NCBI GenBank assembly: GCA_964471115.1
Contig: CAYYFE010000017.1
Span: forward strand, 11,403 to 75,402
DNA from: SYFT01 sp964471115
GTDB lineage: Bacteria; Acidobacteriota; Vicinamibacteria; Vicinamibacterales; SCN-69-37
Reading direction: 5' to 3'
Length of the DNA: 64,000 nt
Every line of letters starts with the position of its first letter. The stretch's first letter is position 1. The position numbers and the translations under genes were made by a program. The notes beneath the pieces were generated by a model. The model was given only the letters and a program-made list of their open reading frames with translations, was not told the origin of the DNA and did no database searches. Positions 50,052 to 58,591 of this stretch are shown here, in pieces.

Positions 50052-53000
50052 GAAGTCGTACCCGATCCAGAACGAGAACTTGACCTTCCGGAAGGCCTCG
50101 GAGCCGCCGTAGAAGTAATACAGCAGGTCCTCGTAGTCCTTGTTCAGGTGTGTCTTCCACGACCAGTCGAAGTGCATCGGGAAGCCGAGCAGGAAACTCT
50201 GCAGGCCGATGCCGTAGGACGCGCGGGCGTCCTTGAGGCGGAAGCCGGAGAACGGGACGTCGACATACACGGGCGTGAAGCCGCCGGTCAGCGGGTCCTG
50301 CGTAAAGTCGACGAGCACCGGCAGGATTTCCTCCTTGCTCGTCCAGGGCGTGAACGGCTGGTTGTTGAACCCGGCCGCGCCGATGTTGAAGAACAACGTG
50401 CCGCGCAGGCCGCCGACGACACCCAGCGGCGTGAGCATGGCTTCGACCAGCGGCAGGCGCAGTTCGACGTTGCCGAAAAACGCCTTGTGGCCGATGAACT
50501 CCAGATACTCGTAGCCGCGCATTTCGCCGTTGCCGCCGAAGAACAGGTAGTCCGGATTGCTGCCCCAGCTGCGCAGGCCGCGGCCGCGGAAGGCCAGCAC
50601 GGCGTCGCCGCCCAGCCGCATGTAGTAGCGGATGTCACCTTCGACCGTGCGCCGCGTCAGCGAGTTGCCGATTTTCGGCGCGTACTGGAATCCGATGTTC
50701 GCGGTGGCGCCGGCCAGCGGACCGTACTGGCGGAACACCGTCGACTCGTGCACGAGCGAGATGCCCAGCGGCACGATGTGGCCCGACTGGAAGAGCGTGG
50801 TGCCGAAGTTCTCGAGCTGATACTGCTCCGAGTACGCCTGCAGGTCGGGATCGGCATACCGCTCTCGCAGGTACACGTAACCGCCCGACACTTCGACGCG
50901 TGTGTACCGGTTGAACGGGTAAATCGCGAAGCCCGTGACGCCGCGCTGCGTGCGGACGGCCTCGGCCGCATCCCGGTCGATGAACGGAATCAGCCCGGCG
51001 CTGTAGAGGTAGTTGGCCAGCTGCCCGTAATAGAAGGTGTCCTGCGTGAAGCCCTGCAGCATGTACTGCAGCCGGCGCTCGATGTTCAGATACGTCAGCG
51101 CCATGGTCCGGTACTGCGAGACCGATGACGCAAAGAAGTTGACCTGTTTGCCGCCGAGCACGTCGGTGAACGACACCTGCGTGCCGCCGAAGAAGTCGCC
51201 GCCGCTGGTCACACCCAGGTTGATCGGCGGGCGGCCGTCCAGCATCAGCTTCTCGAACGCGCCCTTGCGGTGGATGTTCTGCCGATCCAGCACGTGGCTG
51301 AGCGGCGGCTGGAAGTCGACGATGGGCGCCGGTGCGCCGAAGTCGGAGGAGGGCACCGACAGCACCGGCTTCTCGCGGCTCATCACGTGGATGCCGTTTT
51401 CGCCCTTGTAGTACGACACGAACGCGACGCGGGTGGTCGCGCCTTCACGCAGAATCGCCGGCGAGACGTTGCCGGTGGCCGTGTCGGTCCACTGGTGCAG
51501 TTCACCGGTGGCGATGTCGAGCGACCAGATGTTCGGGATGTTGCCGTCGCGCGCGACGTCGGGCGGCAGGACCGCCGCGGGGTCGACCGCCGTCGAGATG
51601 AAATAGATCGTGTCATCGTCGAAGAACTTGGCCGCCGTGTCGTCGTGGGTGCCGAAGGTCAGCTGCCGCTTGTCACCGCCGGTGGCCGGCACGCGGAACA
51701 ACTTGTCGTTGCCGCTCACGCGCGCCGTGTACACCAGCGTGCGCCCGTCGGGCGAGAAGGTGGGCGCGTAGTCCGCAAACGCGTCGTTGGTCACGTTGGT
51801 CAGCGTCCCGCTGGCCAGATCGACGACGAAGATGTCGCTGATCGCGCCCTTGAGCGCGGCGAAGGCCACGCGGGTGCCGTCGGGGCTGAAGGCCGGCGAC
51901 TCCGGCGCGTCGACCTCGTCGAGGTTGAGGCGCTGTTCGACCTTGCCCGAGACCACGTTCTGGATGACCAGCGTCTTGTGTTTTTCGGTGCGCGCGAAGT
52001 ACGCGATGCGGTCGTTCTTGGGCGCCCATGAGATCCACGGCACCAGGTTGCCGCGCAGGCCACCGGCCGTGGCGATGTACTCCCAGCCGCGATCCTTGTC
52101 GAACCCCTTGGTCAGGTTGCGGATGAACTGGCCATCCTTGGCCGAGATCAGGATGATGTCGAGTTCCTGGTCGCTCCGGTTGCCGACCACCGCCGCAATC
52201 ACGTCGCCGATGGGGGAGGGTTCGATCGACAGCACCGAGGTGAACTTCGTGCGGTCGGCGCGCGGCGCCAGGTTGCGGCCGTAGTCGCTGGGCCGCTCCT
52301 TGTCGCGGAACGGCTTGAAGCGCTCCTTGATGAAGCGATCGAACTGCTCGTCGAACTCCTCGGGCTTCAGGCGCAACGCTTCTTCGTAGGCGCTTTCCCC
52401 GCCGCCGATGACGTTCTTGCGCAGCGAGAAGAGGAACTGCCGCAGGCCGTCGGCGCCGAACCGGGTGTTGATGAATTCAAAGGCCGCGTGGCCCATCGAG
52501 TAGGGCAGCCGGCCCGAGAGCGGCTGGCTCTCGAATTCGCTCATCTTCGGGACGTTGTCGGTCAGCGCGGCGTCGCGCACCTGCATCAGGTCGAGCACGT
52601 TCCAGTAGCCGGCCATGTAGTTGGCCAGGCCTTCGTCGACCCACAGCGGGATGTTGGCGCCCATCAGGCCGCGCGGGATGACGTCGAACTCGAAGACGTG
52701 CGTGAGTTCGTGGACGATCAAGCGGTACAACTGGTCCGGCGGCTCATCGATGGGCAGGACCATGCGGTCGCGGTACGGCTCGGCAAACGCCAGCACGCCC
52801 TCGGGCAGTTCGCTGCCCGAGATGTCCTGCTGCTGGAACTCGCTCTGCGTCTTGAACAGGATCATCGGCACGCGTTCGGCCAGGTCGTGTTTGAGCTCGG
52901 AGCTGATGCGCTGATACGCGCTTTCGGCATACGCCGCGACGCGTTCCAGATGCGGCTCGAGCTCCGGGTAGTAGTAGATTTCGAAGTGTTCCGTCTTGTA

Positions 53001-53156
53001 GATGTGCCAGTCGAAGCGGTCGTATTTCACGCGGTTCTTGCCGAAGTACGGCACAAACGACGTCTGGGCCGCCGCCGGAACGGCCACGCCGGCGGCAACG
53101 ACCGCGGCAACGACGGTGAGGATCCAGGTGCGGACGCGCGGGGCGCGCAGGGCCAT
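50049..53156 (-). CDS. Gluzincin peptidase - TolB-like propeller - OMP85 barrel fusion
   Basis: 1035 residues from ATG 53156, preceded by TAGGAG with 5-nt spacing and a TAAGAT -10 (53191-53196); longer in-frame starts lack these. Signal peptide to about 31 (AVPAAAQ). Residues about 50-190 form a peptidase-MA-like domain with H149-E-L-T-H153 and E175 in WVDEGLANY. The middle has PD40/TolB-like propeller blades (SPAFSPDGTRVAFAA, APTFSPDGRTLVYTAR). The C-terminal third resembles the BamA/TamA surface antigen barrel, with RGYEYLEFIGHKAFFGNVELRLPL and a terminal FSFWIGYDF. Predicted outer-membrane protein with a periplasmic protease and propeller; probable role in envelope protein handling (inference). 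Confidence 0.85.
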   Translation of the reverse strand: MALRAPRVRTWILTVVAAVVAAGVAVPAAAQTSFVPYFGKNRVKYDRFDWHIYKTEHFEIYYYPELEPHLERVAAYAESAYQRISSELKHDLAERVPMILFKTQSEFQQQDISGSELPEGVLAFAEPYRDRMVLPIDEPPDQLYRLIVHELTHVFEFDVIPRGLMGANIPLWVDEGLANYMAGYWNVLDLMQVRDAALTDNVPKMSEFESQPLSGRLPYSMGHAAFEFINTRFGADGLRQFLFSLRKNVIGGGESAYEEALRLKPEEFDEQFDRFIKERFKPFRDKERPSDYGRNLAPRADRTKFTSVLSIEPSPIGDVIAAVVGNRSDQELDIILISAKDGQFIRNLTKGFDKDRGWEYIATAGGLRGNLVPWISWAPKNDRIAYFARTEKHKTLVIQNVVSGKVEQRLNLDEVDAPESPAFSPDGTRVAFAALKGAISDIFVVDLASGTLTNVTNDAFADYAPTFSPDGRTLVYTARVSGNDKLFRVPATGGDKRQLTFGTHDDTAAKFFDDDTIYFISTAVDPAAVLPPDVARDGNIPNIWSLDIATGELHQWTDTATGNVSPAILREGATTRVAFVSYYKGENGIHVMSREKPVLSVPSSDFGAPAPIVDFQPPLSHVLDRQNIHRKGAFEKLMLDGRPPINLGVTSGGDFFGGTQVSFTDVLGGKQVNFFASSVSQYRTMALTYLNIERRLQYMLQGFTQDTFYYGQLANYLYSAGLIPFIDRDAAEAVRTQRGVTGFAIYPFNRYTRVEVSGGYVYLRERYADPDLQAYSEQYQLENFGTTLFQSGHIVPLGISLVHESTVFRQYGPLAGATANIGFQYAPKIGNSLTRRTVEGDIRYYMRLGGDAVLAFRGRGLRSWGSNPDYLFFGGNGEMRGYEYLEFIGHKAFFGNVELRLPLVEAMLTPLGVVGGLRGTLFFNIGAAGFNNQPFTPWTSKEEILPVLVDFTQDPLTGGFTPVYVDVPFSGFRLKDARASYGIGLQSFLLGFPMHFDWSWKTHLNKDYEDLLYYFYGGSEAFRKVKFSFWIGYDF

Positions 53157-53285
53157 ATCGTCTCCTACGGTGATCGTGATACCTGTTCGCATCTTACACT
53201 GTCCGCTTCGGCGGACTCCCAGCCGCAGGCAGAGCAAAGGTCGTGCCTCTTGTGGCGCTCACGCCCGCCGCGATAAGGTGGAGGT

Positions 53286-53840
53286 ATGCAGAACGCTGCT
53301 CCCTGGGCCGTACGGTGGACGATTGCCTTCGGCCTGGCCGGTGTCCTCATGGTGTGGCCGCTGGGATGCGCCCCCGATGACGACCACATTCCCGAGCCGC
53401 CGCCCGGCGCCGAGCTGGCCAAGCTCGACTACACACTCAAGGACATGGACGGCAACGACGTCCGCCTTGCGGATTTCCGCGGCCGGCCCATGGTCATCAA
53501 CTTCTGGGCCACCTGGTGCGCGCCGTGCCGGCACGAGATTCCCGCGTTCGTCGAACTCGTCGAGAAGTACAAGGCCGAGAAATTCATCGTGCTCGGAATT
53601 TCCGTGGATGACAAACCCGAGGACCTCAAGACCTTTGCGGCGGAGTTCAAGATGAACTATCCCGTGCTGGTCGGCCTGGGGCATGACGAACTGCAGGAGC
53701 ACTACGGCGCGTACTCGCTGCCGGTGTCCTGGTTCATCCGCGCCGACGGATCGGTGGACTACAAACACCTCGGCACGCAGTCCAAGGACTGGTTCGAAGA
53801 GCGCATCAAGAAGTTGTTTGCGCCGAGGGAAGGGAACTGA
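53286..53840 (+). CDS. TlpA/ResA-like thioredoxin lipoprotein
   Basis: 184 residues. N-terminal hydrophobic segment and lipobox PLGC (Cys 28) anchor it to the periplasmic face of a membrane. Thioredoxin fold with active site WATWC78-A-P-C81, preceded by DFRGRPMVINF and followed by a cis-Pro region SLPVSWFIRADG. The TlpA/ResA group usually reduces disulfides in apocytochromes or supplies electrons in the periplasm. GGAGGT directly abuts the ATG, too close to act as a ribosome binding site. Stop and next start overlap as TGATG. Confidence 0.93.
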   Translation: MQNAAPWAVRWTIAFGLAGVLMVWPLGCAPDDDHIPEPPPGAELAKLDYTLKDMDGNDVRLADFRGRPMVINFWATWCAPCRHEIPAFVELVEKYKAEKFIVLGISVDDKPEDLKTFAAEFKMNYPVLVGLGHDELQEHYGAYSLPVSWFIRADGSVDYKHLGTQSKDWFEERIKKLFAPREGN

Positions 53841-54073
53841 TGGCCCCCGTCGTGACCCCGCTCTCGACCGGCCGACTCGCCTGCGGCTGTGACGTCGGCT
53901 TCCGATCCGGCGTCGAAGGCAGCCCCATCACCGTCGTCATCCTCCGCAAGGCCGACGGCTGCCAGATGAGCCTGCACGTCACCGCCCTGCCCATCTACGA
54001 TCACCGCGAAGCCCTGCGCCCCTCCACCCGCCACCAGGCGCCCATCCAGCCGGACTGGGAGGAGGAAGGGTAG
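53840..54073 (+). CDS. Small protein of unknown function, coupled to TlpA-like gene
   Basis: 77 residues. ATG overlaps the thioredoxin stop (TGATG). Not recognised. It contains LACGCDVGFRSG and KADGCQMSLHV, with three cysteines in a compact beta-looking stretch, then a polar Pro/Arg/Glu tail. Codon use resembles the surroundings. Translational coupling to a thiol oxidoreductase and the cysteines hint at a redox or metal context, but nothing firmer can be said. A long CAGGG repeat region starts right after its stop. Confidence 0.6.
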   Translation: MAPVVTPLSTGRLACGCDVGFRSGVEGSPITVVILRKADGCQMSLHVTALPIYDHREALRPSTRHQAPIQPDWEEEG

Positions 54074-54372
54074 ACAGGGCACAGGGATCAGGGCACAGGG
54101 ATAAGGGAACAGGGACAAGGGAACAGGGACAAGGGAACAGGGACAAGGGAAGAGGTAAGAGGTAAGAGGTAAGAGGTAAGAGGTAAGAGGTAATAGGTAA
54201 TAGGTAATAGGTAATAGGGCACAGGGATCAGGGCACAGGTAACAGGGAGAGCATCATGTCTTCCCTCATACCTGTGACCTACTCCCTATGACCTATGCCC
54301 TATTCCCTATGCCCTATTCCCTTGGTCCTTTGTCCCTGTTCCCTTATCCCTGTTCCCTGTGTCCTGTTTCCC
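54074..54372. repeat. Long compound CAGGG/GGTAAGA hairpin array
   Basis: Left side (54074-54246): CACAGGG, ATCAGGG, AACAGGG, ACAAGGG units, then a block of about six GGTAAGA and four GGTAATA heptamers, then CACAGGG again. Loop AGAGCATCATGTCTTCC (54248-54264). Right side (54265-54372): complementary CCCTATG, CCCTATT, CCCTGTT, CCCTTAT units. Left and right arms differ in block order. Largest array in the window; its right end encodes the tail of the RHH-like protein. Confidence 0.93.
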
Positions 54373-54516
54373 CTCTCGCCCAGCGTCTTTGAGGGCGCGG
54401 CGGAGGAGGAATTCGATCTGGCCGTTCAGGCTGCGCAGATCGTCATTGGCCCAGCGCTGGAGGGCGTCGAGCAGCTGGCGATCGATGCGCAGCAGGAACG
54501 GTTTGCGATCGGCCAT
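54307..54516 (-). CDS. Arc/MetJ-type ribbon-helix-helix-like small protein
   Basis: 69 residues. Residues 1-48 (MADRKPFLLRIDRQLLDALQ, then WANDDLRSLNGQIEFLLRRAL) follow the ribbon-helix-helix pattern: a short strand with alternating basic residues and two helices, as in Arc-like DNA-binding proteins. The last 20 or so residues (after GREGKQ) are read from the CAGGG array, a degenerate Thr/Gly/Asn/Arg/Asp/Lys run, so the original stop seems to have been displaced by the repeat. Lies 15 bp after the SPFH gene on the same strand. Could be an antitoxin or local regulator; no toxin partner is seen. Confidence 0.72.
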   Translation of the reverse strand: MADRKPFLLRIDRQLLDALQRWANDDLRSLNGQIEFLLRRALKDAGREGKQDTGNRDKGTGTKDQGNRA

Positions 54517-54531
54517 CGGGCACCACCCGGC

Positions 54532-55410
54532 CTACTGATAGATCGTCCCGGTGTTGACCACCGGCTGGGTGTTGCGGTCACCGCACAACACGACGAGCAG
54601 GTTGCTGACCATGGCCGCCTTGCGGTCGTTGTCGAGCGTGACCACCTCGCGCTGTGACAGCAGGTCGAGGGCCATCTCCACCATGCCCACCGCGCCTTCC
54701 ACGATGCGCTGACGCGCGGCGATGATGGCGCCGGCCTGCTGGCGCTGCAACATGGCCGCGGCAATCTCCGGCGCGTAGGCGAGATGGTTGATGCGCGCTT
54801 CAAGCACATCCACGCCGGCCTTGGCCAGCCGCTCCTGCACCTCGGTCTTCAGCTGTTCGGCAATCTCGAGCGTGTTGCCGCGCAGCGACTTGTGGTGTTC
54901 ATCGTGCGCGTCATACGGGTACTGCGTGGCCAGATTGCGGACGGCTGCCTCACTCTGCACCTTCACGTAGTGCTCGTAGTTGTCCACCTCGAAACACGCC
55001 TCGGCGGTCTCGGTCACGCGCCAGACGACCACGGCGGCGATTTCGATGGGGTTGCCCTCCAGGTCGTTGACCTTGATTTGCGAGCTTTCGAAATTCCGCA
55101 CGCGCAGCGAGATGTGGCGCTTGCTCAGCAGGGGATTGGCCCAGTGGAAGCCGTCGCGTTTGACGGTGCCCCAGTACTTGCCGAACAGGGTCAACACCCG
55201 GGCCTCGTTCGGCTCCACGGTGAAGAACCCGGCCAGGCCCACCATCGCCAGCAGGTCGACCAGCACCCAGAGCAGAATCACCCCAATCGACGCGGCGTCG
55301 TCTGTCCGCGCCTCGGCAATGATCTGCCAGGTCGACAAGGCCACCAGGCCCACCAGGACCGGCACCATCACCCAGCCCGACACGGTCTTGCGAATCTGCT
55401 CCCGCACCAT
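54532..55410 (-). CDS. SPFH/Band 7 (stomatin-prohibitin-like) membrane protein
   Basis: 292 residues. Two hydrophobic segments (about 11-32 and 41-62), then an SPFH domain: FTVEPNEARVLTLFGKYWGTVKRDGFHWANPL, VNDLEGNPIEIAAVVVWRV, KVQSEAAVRNLATQYPYD, LKTEVQERLAKAGVDVLEARINHLAYAPEIAAAML, followed by a QQAGAIIAARQRIVEGAVGMVEMAL helix. These proteins oligomerise into membrane microdomain scaffolds. AGGAGGG precedes the ATG by 4-5 nt. Followed by the small RHH-like protein. Confidence 0.92.
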   Translation of the reverse strand: MVREQIRKTVSGWVMVPVLVGLVALSTWQIIAEARTDDAASIGVILLWVLVDLLAMVGLAGFFTVEPNEARVLTLFGKYWGTVKRDGFHWANPLLSKRHISLRVRNFESSQIKVNDLEGNPIEIAAVVVWRVTETAEACFEVDNYEHYVKVQSEAAVRNLATQYPYDAHDEHHKSLRGNTLEIAEQLKTEVQERLAKAGVDVLEARINHLAYAPEIAAAMLQRQQAGAIIAARQRIVEGAVGMVEMALDLLSQREVVTLDNDRKAAMVSNLLVVLCGDRNTQPVVNTGTIYQ

Positions 55411-55444
55411 AACTCCCTCCTGAATCGCGGCCGTCCCGGCGCGA

Positions 55445-55461
55445 TGTCAAAGTGATATCAC
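55445..55461 (-). promoter_or_regulatory. TTGACA element and GTGATATCAC palindrome upstream of the SPFH gene
   Basis: Minus-strand TTGACA (55445-55450) is a consensus -35, but no good -10 follows at 16-18 bp (best CGATTC or GATTCA). Just upstream sits the perfect 10-bp palindrome GTGATATCAC (55452-55461), a possible regulator site. Tentative. Confidence 0.35.
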
Positions 55462-55480
55462 GACGAAATCTAAAAAGCAA

Positions 55481-55698
55481 GCGGAGTGCGAAGTGCGGAG
55501 TGCGGAGTGCGGCGGGCGAGGCGCGGCGGGCGCACCACGCACTGGGCACTGGGCACTGCGCACTGGGCACTGGCCACTGCGCACTGGCCACTGCGCACTG
55601 GGCACTGCGCACTGGGCACTGCGCACCCCGCACTGGGCACTGCGCACTGCGCACTGGGCACTGGGCACTGGGCACTGCGCACTGCGCACTCCGCACTG
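55481..55698. repeat. Large heptamer array GCGGAGT / GCACTGG, about 27 units
   Basis: Left arm GCGGAGT, GCGAAGT, GCGGAGT, GCGGAGT, GC (55481-55510), a GC-rich spacer to about 55536, then about 23 units of CACTGGG, CACTGCG or CACTGGC to CACTCCG at 55698. The right side is far longer than the left, so only part can pair with the left arm. It ends 3 bp before the stop of the endonuclease-family gene. All open frames across it are repeat artefacts. Confidence 0.95.
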
Positions 55699-55701
55699 TT
55701 G

Positions 55702-56412
55702 TCAGAACTTGACCGTGATGTCGGCGACGAGCGGCAGGTGGTCCGAGGCGAGCAGCGCGAGGCGGGTGCGGGGCAGCGCGACGTGGCGGACGTGGACGTC
55801 CCCCATGTAATAGATGTGGTCCAGGTGCAGGAGCGGGAAGATGCCGGGGTAGGTGCGGCGCCGCTTGAGGAAGGGGTACAGGTCGACGCTGTGCAGCTTC
55901 TCGGCCAGGATGTCGCCGGCCAGCGTGCGCGACCATTCGTTGAAGTCACCCAGCAGAATCTTCGGGTCCGGTGTCCGCCGGTCGTGCACCCAACTGGCCA
56001 GACGCGTCGCCTGATACCGGCGCTCGAGCAACGCGGTGCCCAGATGCGCGTTGAAGACCTGGAGCGTACCGGAGCCGACGTCGACGGCCACCCGCTGCGC
56101 CCCGCGCGGTTCACACGTCTTCCACGAGAGGTCGTGTTGCGCGTGATTCCACATGGGGAACCGGCTGAGGATGACGTTGCCGAACTGATGCTGCCGCAGT
56201 TCGCGGACCGGCCCCATGATCCAGCCCATGCCCAGCGCCGCGCCAATCAACTCGGCATGTCCGGCCGAGTGCCGGCCGGGGCCGATGACCTCCTGCATCG
56301 CGATGATGTCCGCGTCCAGGCCGCGCAGGACGTCCGCGATGCGCTCGGGACGCGTCCGGCGATCGAGGCCCCGGCCTCGATGGATGTTGTAGGTGACGAT
56401 GCGGAGATCCAC
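55702..56412 (-). CDS. Endonuclease/exonuclease/phosphatase family protein
   Basis: 236 residues from GTG 56412 (first residues read MDLRIVTYNIHRG). EEP-fold motifs: VTYNIHRGRG, DIIAMQEVIG with the metal Glu, KILLGDFNEW (Asp/Asn pair) and ALLASDHLPLVADI with the catalytic Asp-His. Closest style is the small single-domain hydrolases annotated as endonuclease, which act on nucleic acid or phosphoesters; no export signal is visible. Starts 8 bp after the carboxypeptidase-regulatory-like gene on the same strand. Confidence 0.9.
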   Translation of the reverse strand: MDLRIVTYNIHRGRGLDRRTRPERIADVLRGLDADIIAMQEVIGPGRHSAGHAELIGAALGMGWIMGPVRELRQHQFGNVILSRFPMWNHAQHDLSWKTCEPRGAQRVAVDVGSGTLQVFNAHLGTALLERRYQATRLASWVHDRRTPDPKILLGDFNEWSRTLAGDILAEKLHSVDLYPFLKRRRTYPGIFPLLHLDHIYYMGDVHVRHVALPRTRLALLASDHLPLVADITVKF

Positions 56413-56420
56413 GGCCGCGC

Positions 56421-58271
56421 TCAGCGCTCGCCGTTCCGGCCGGGCGTGTTGATGACGGGCTGGACGTCCTGGCGGAGCGTCTGGTGTTCGCGCAGCGTGA
56501 AGCTGACGACCCCCTTCTGGGCGAGCAGAAGGTCAAACGCCTGGGGCCGGCCCAGGTCGCTGGGGTCGATGGCGCGCGTGGCGGCCAGCATGTAGTTGCC
56601 CGGCGGCAGGCCGCGGATTTCGTACTGGCCGTTGGCGTCGGGGTACGTGAGCTTGACGTGGCGGCTCAGCGGACGCCACAGCAGCGGGCTGACGGGGAAG
56701 GCCACCACGGCGTAGCTGCGGATGTCATCCCGGCCGTGGGGCACCACGAACCCCCGCAGCGTGGTGGTGCGATCCGTCAGGACGATCTTGATGCCCTTGA
56801 CGACCTCGTCGTAGTTGAACATCCAGGGGGTGTCGGTGATGTCCGCGCCCTGATATTCCACGCGTTTGACCTGCCAGCCGGGCGGCAGGCCATCCACGCG
56901 AAAGTAGTGCCGGCCGGTCATGGCGCCGCGCACCCGCCAGGTATTGTTCGCGCCGATCACGCCGGTGACCGAGTCGCCGAACTCGTTGCCGTCTTCCATC
57001 GGCATCCGCACGATGAGGGTGGAGCGGTCCGTGGGAATCCGGCCGGTCGCCGAGTCCCACTCGACATGGCCCCAGACGTCGGCGCCCTGCGACAACACCA
57101 TGTCGGCGTTGATGCGATCCTCGCCGGCGACGTCGAGCGTGAAGAGGCTGAATCGCGTGATGCCCTCGCGTTCGGTTTCGCCGCTCGCCATGATGCGATA
57201 CCGCCCCGGCGGCACGTTGGCGAACAGGAACCGGCCGCCCGGCTCCATGGTCGGCTCGGTCAGCGTGAACAGCGAGAACTGGTCGTTGCGCAGCGGACTC
57301 ATGAGGACCGACGCGGCCAGCAGCGGCTTGGACGCGCCAAGGCCTTCCACCGGCGTGGCGATCGACCCCTGCACGCGCGCCGGCCGGATGATGCGCAGCT
57401 TGAACTCGAGGCGTTCGGACGCCACCCCCGGATCCAGGGTGATACGCGTCGCTTCGTCGGGGAACACCACACCCGGGTAAAACGTGGGCGAGTAGAACAA
57501 CGGGCCGTCCTTGTCGCCGACGTTGGCGAACGCCGGGTCGGTGGCGCTTACGTAGTACTGGCCCGGCGGCAGACCGACCAGGCGGAATTCTCCACGGTCG
57601 TCGGTCACCGCCTCGGCGACGGTCACGAGCGTACGGCGCTGTCCTTCAAACACCGCCCGCATCGCCTCGACGAACGCGCCGGCAAACGGGGTGCCATCCT
57701 CATCGAGGATGCGGCCGCCGATCGACACGTGCGGGGCCAGCACGATGTTCAGGTCGGACTTGGCCTCGTCCTGCGCCAGCGTGATGAGCGACGGTGGCAC
57801 CGCCGGCGGCGCTTCCCCATACGCGCGCGGCGCAAAGCCGGTCTTGCTCACCGTGACCAGGAAGCTGTTGCCGGCCGGCAGGTCCGTGAACCTGAACGTG
57901 CCGTTGGCTTCCGTCATGACCACGCGGGGGAAGGGCAGCAGCGCGGGATCCGCCGACAGGATCACCCGCGCGCGGGCAATCGGCTGGTCGGTGCCCATGG
58001 CCTTGACCGTGCCGGCCAGCACGCCGCGTGGCGGCGGGGGCGGCGTGGCGTCGGTCTGCGGGACTTCGATGGCCTGGCCGGGCCGCGCGGGGCCCGTGCC
58101 GGTCGGCGTGGCCGGCGCCGCGCCGGTGACGGGCGTGGCGCCAATGCCGGCCGGTGGCGTGGCCTCCGGCGTGGCGACCCGCGCGCCGCTGCCGCCGCCG
58201 CACCCGGCTGCGACGATGGCCGCGATGAGCGCCAGGCTGGGGAGCCGGAGCGTGGAGCGCACCTCTCGCAT
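56421..58271 (-). CDS. Carboxypeptidase-regulatory-like repeat lipoprotein
   Basis: 616 residues. Signal with lipobox IVAAGC (about Cys 24). Several CarboxypepD_reg-like beta-sandwich repeats: VLAGTVKAMGTDQPIARARVILSA...GTFRFTDLPAGNSFLVTVSKTGF, VSIGGRILDEDGTPFAGAFVEAM...GEFRLVGLPPGQYYVSA, GRFLFANVPPGRYRIMASG and GQYEIRGLPPGNYMLAATR. Large acidobacterial proteins of this sort are surface-exposed adhesin or binding modules; no catalytic site is seen. TATCAT lies 6 nt before the ATG, overlapping the -10 of the divergent gene. Confidence 0.87.
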   Translation of the reverse strand: MREVRSTLRLPSLALIAAIVAAGCGGGSGARVATPEATPPAGIGATPVTGAAPATPTGTGPARPGQAIEVPQTDATPPPPPRGVLAGTVKAMGTDQPIARARVILSADPALLPFPRVVMTEANGTFRFTDLPAGNSFLVTVSKTGFAPRAYGEAPPAVPPSLITLAQDEAKSDLNIVLAPHVSIGGRILDEDGTPFAGAFVEAMRAVFEGQRRTLVTVAEAVTDDRGEFRLVGLPPGQYYVSATDPAFANVGDKDGPLFYSPTFYPGVVFPDEATRITLDPGVASERLEFKLRIIRPARVQGSIATPVEGLGASKPLLAASVLMSPLRNDQFSLFTLTEPTMEPGGRFLFANVPPGRYRIMASGETEREGITRFSLFTLDVAGEDRINADMVLSQGADVWGHVEWDSATGRIPTDRSTLIVRMPMEDGNEFGDSVTGVIGANNTWRVRGAMTGRHYFRVDGLPPGWQVKRVEYQGADITDTPWMFNYDEVVKGIKIVLTDRTTTLRGFVVPHGRDDIRSYAVVAFPVSPLLWRPLSRHVKLTYPDANGQYEIRGLPPGNYMLAATRAIDPSDLGRPQAFDLLLAQKGVVSFTLREHQTLRQDVQPVINTPGRNGER

Positions 58272-58276
58272 GTGTC

Positions 58277-58283
58277 TATGATA
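58277..58283. promoter_or_regulatory. Overlapping divergent -10 hexamers, each 6 nt from a start codon
   Basis: Plus strand TATGAT (58277-58282), then AGTCGC, then ATG 58289. Minus strand TATCAT (58278-58283), then AGACAC, then ATG 58271. The two genes start only 17 bp apart, leaving no room for any leader or ribosome binding site. Only one polymerase could occupy the site at a time. Confidence 0.6.
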
Positions 58284-58288
58284 GTCGC

Positions 58289-58591
58289 ATGCCCCGTCTG
58301 CGCACCGAGTTCGAGGTCACGTGCCCCTGCTGCCAGAGCACCCTCGTCATCGACGAGGGCCTCAAACGCGTCGTCCGCCACGTCGAGCCGGAGCGCGGCG
58401 ACAAACCGAAACTCGACGAGGCGCACCGCATCCTGGCGGAAGAGCAGGCGCGCCGCGAGTCGTTGTTCGAGCAGTCGGTGCTCGCGGAGAAGACGCGAGG
58501 CGATGCGCTGGCCCGCCGCTTTGAAGAAGCGCTGCAGCAGGCCCGGCAGGAGCCGGTCAGCAAGCCGACCCGCGACTTCGATCTCGACTGA
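58289..58591 (+). CDS. Small CPCC/coiled-coil protein of unknown function
   Basis: 100 residues. Starts with a short strand and a cysteine cluster, FEVTCPCCQSTLVIDEGL (C12, C14, C15), like one half of a zinc ribbon, followed by a long charged helix (about 35-85, rich in E, R, A) of likely coiled coil. No second CxxC is present, so metal binding would need dimerisation. Not recognised beyond that. The start codon lies 6 nt after a TATGAT -10. Its 3' end overlaps the convergent transglutaminase-like gene by 35 bp. Confidence 0.75.
   Translation: MPRLRTEFEVTCPCCQSTLVIDEGLKRVVRHVEPERGDKPKLDEAHRILAEEQARRESLFEQSVLAEKTRGDALARRFEEALQQARQEPVSKPTRDFDLD

Noticed and set aside
54307..54516. Toxin-antitoxin operon with the RHH-like protein as antitoxin
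   Set aside because: No toxin-like frame lies next to it; the neighbour is an SPFH protein and a repeat array.
55481..55698. Possible CRISPR array
   Set aside because: Units are 7 bp with no unique spacers, and no cas genes occur anywhere in the window. The same applies to all other arrays.
55486..56595. Plus-strand frame of 369 codons beginning in the heptamer array
   Set aside because: Its N-terminus is pure repeat translation and the rest runs antisense to the endonuclease-family gene.
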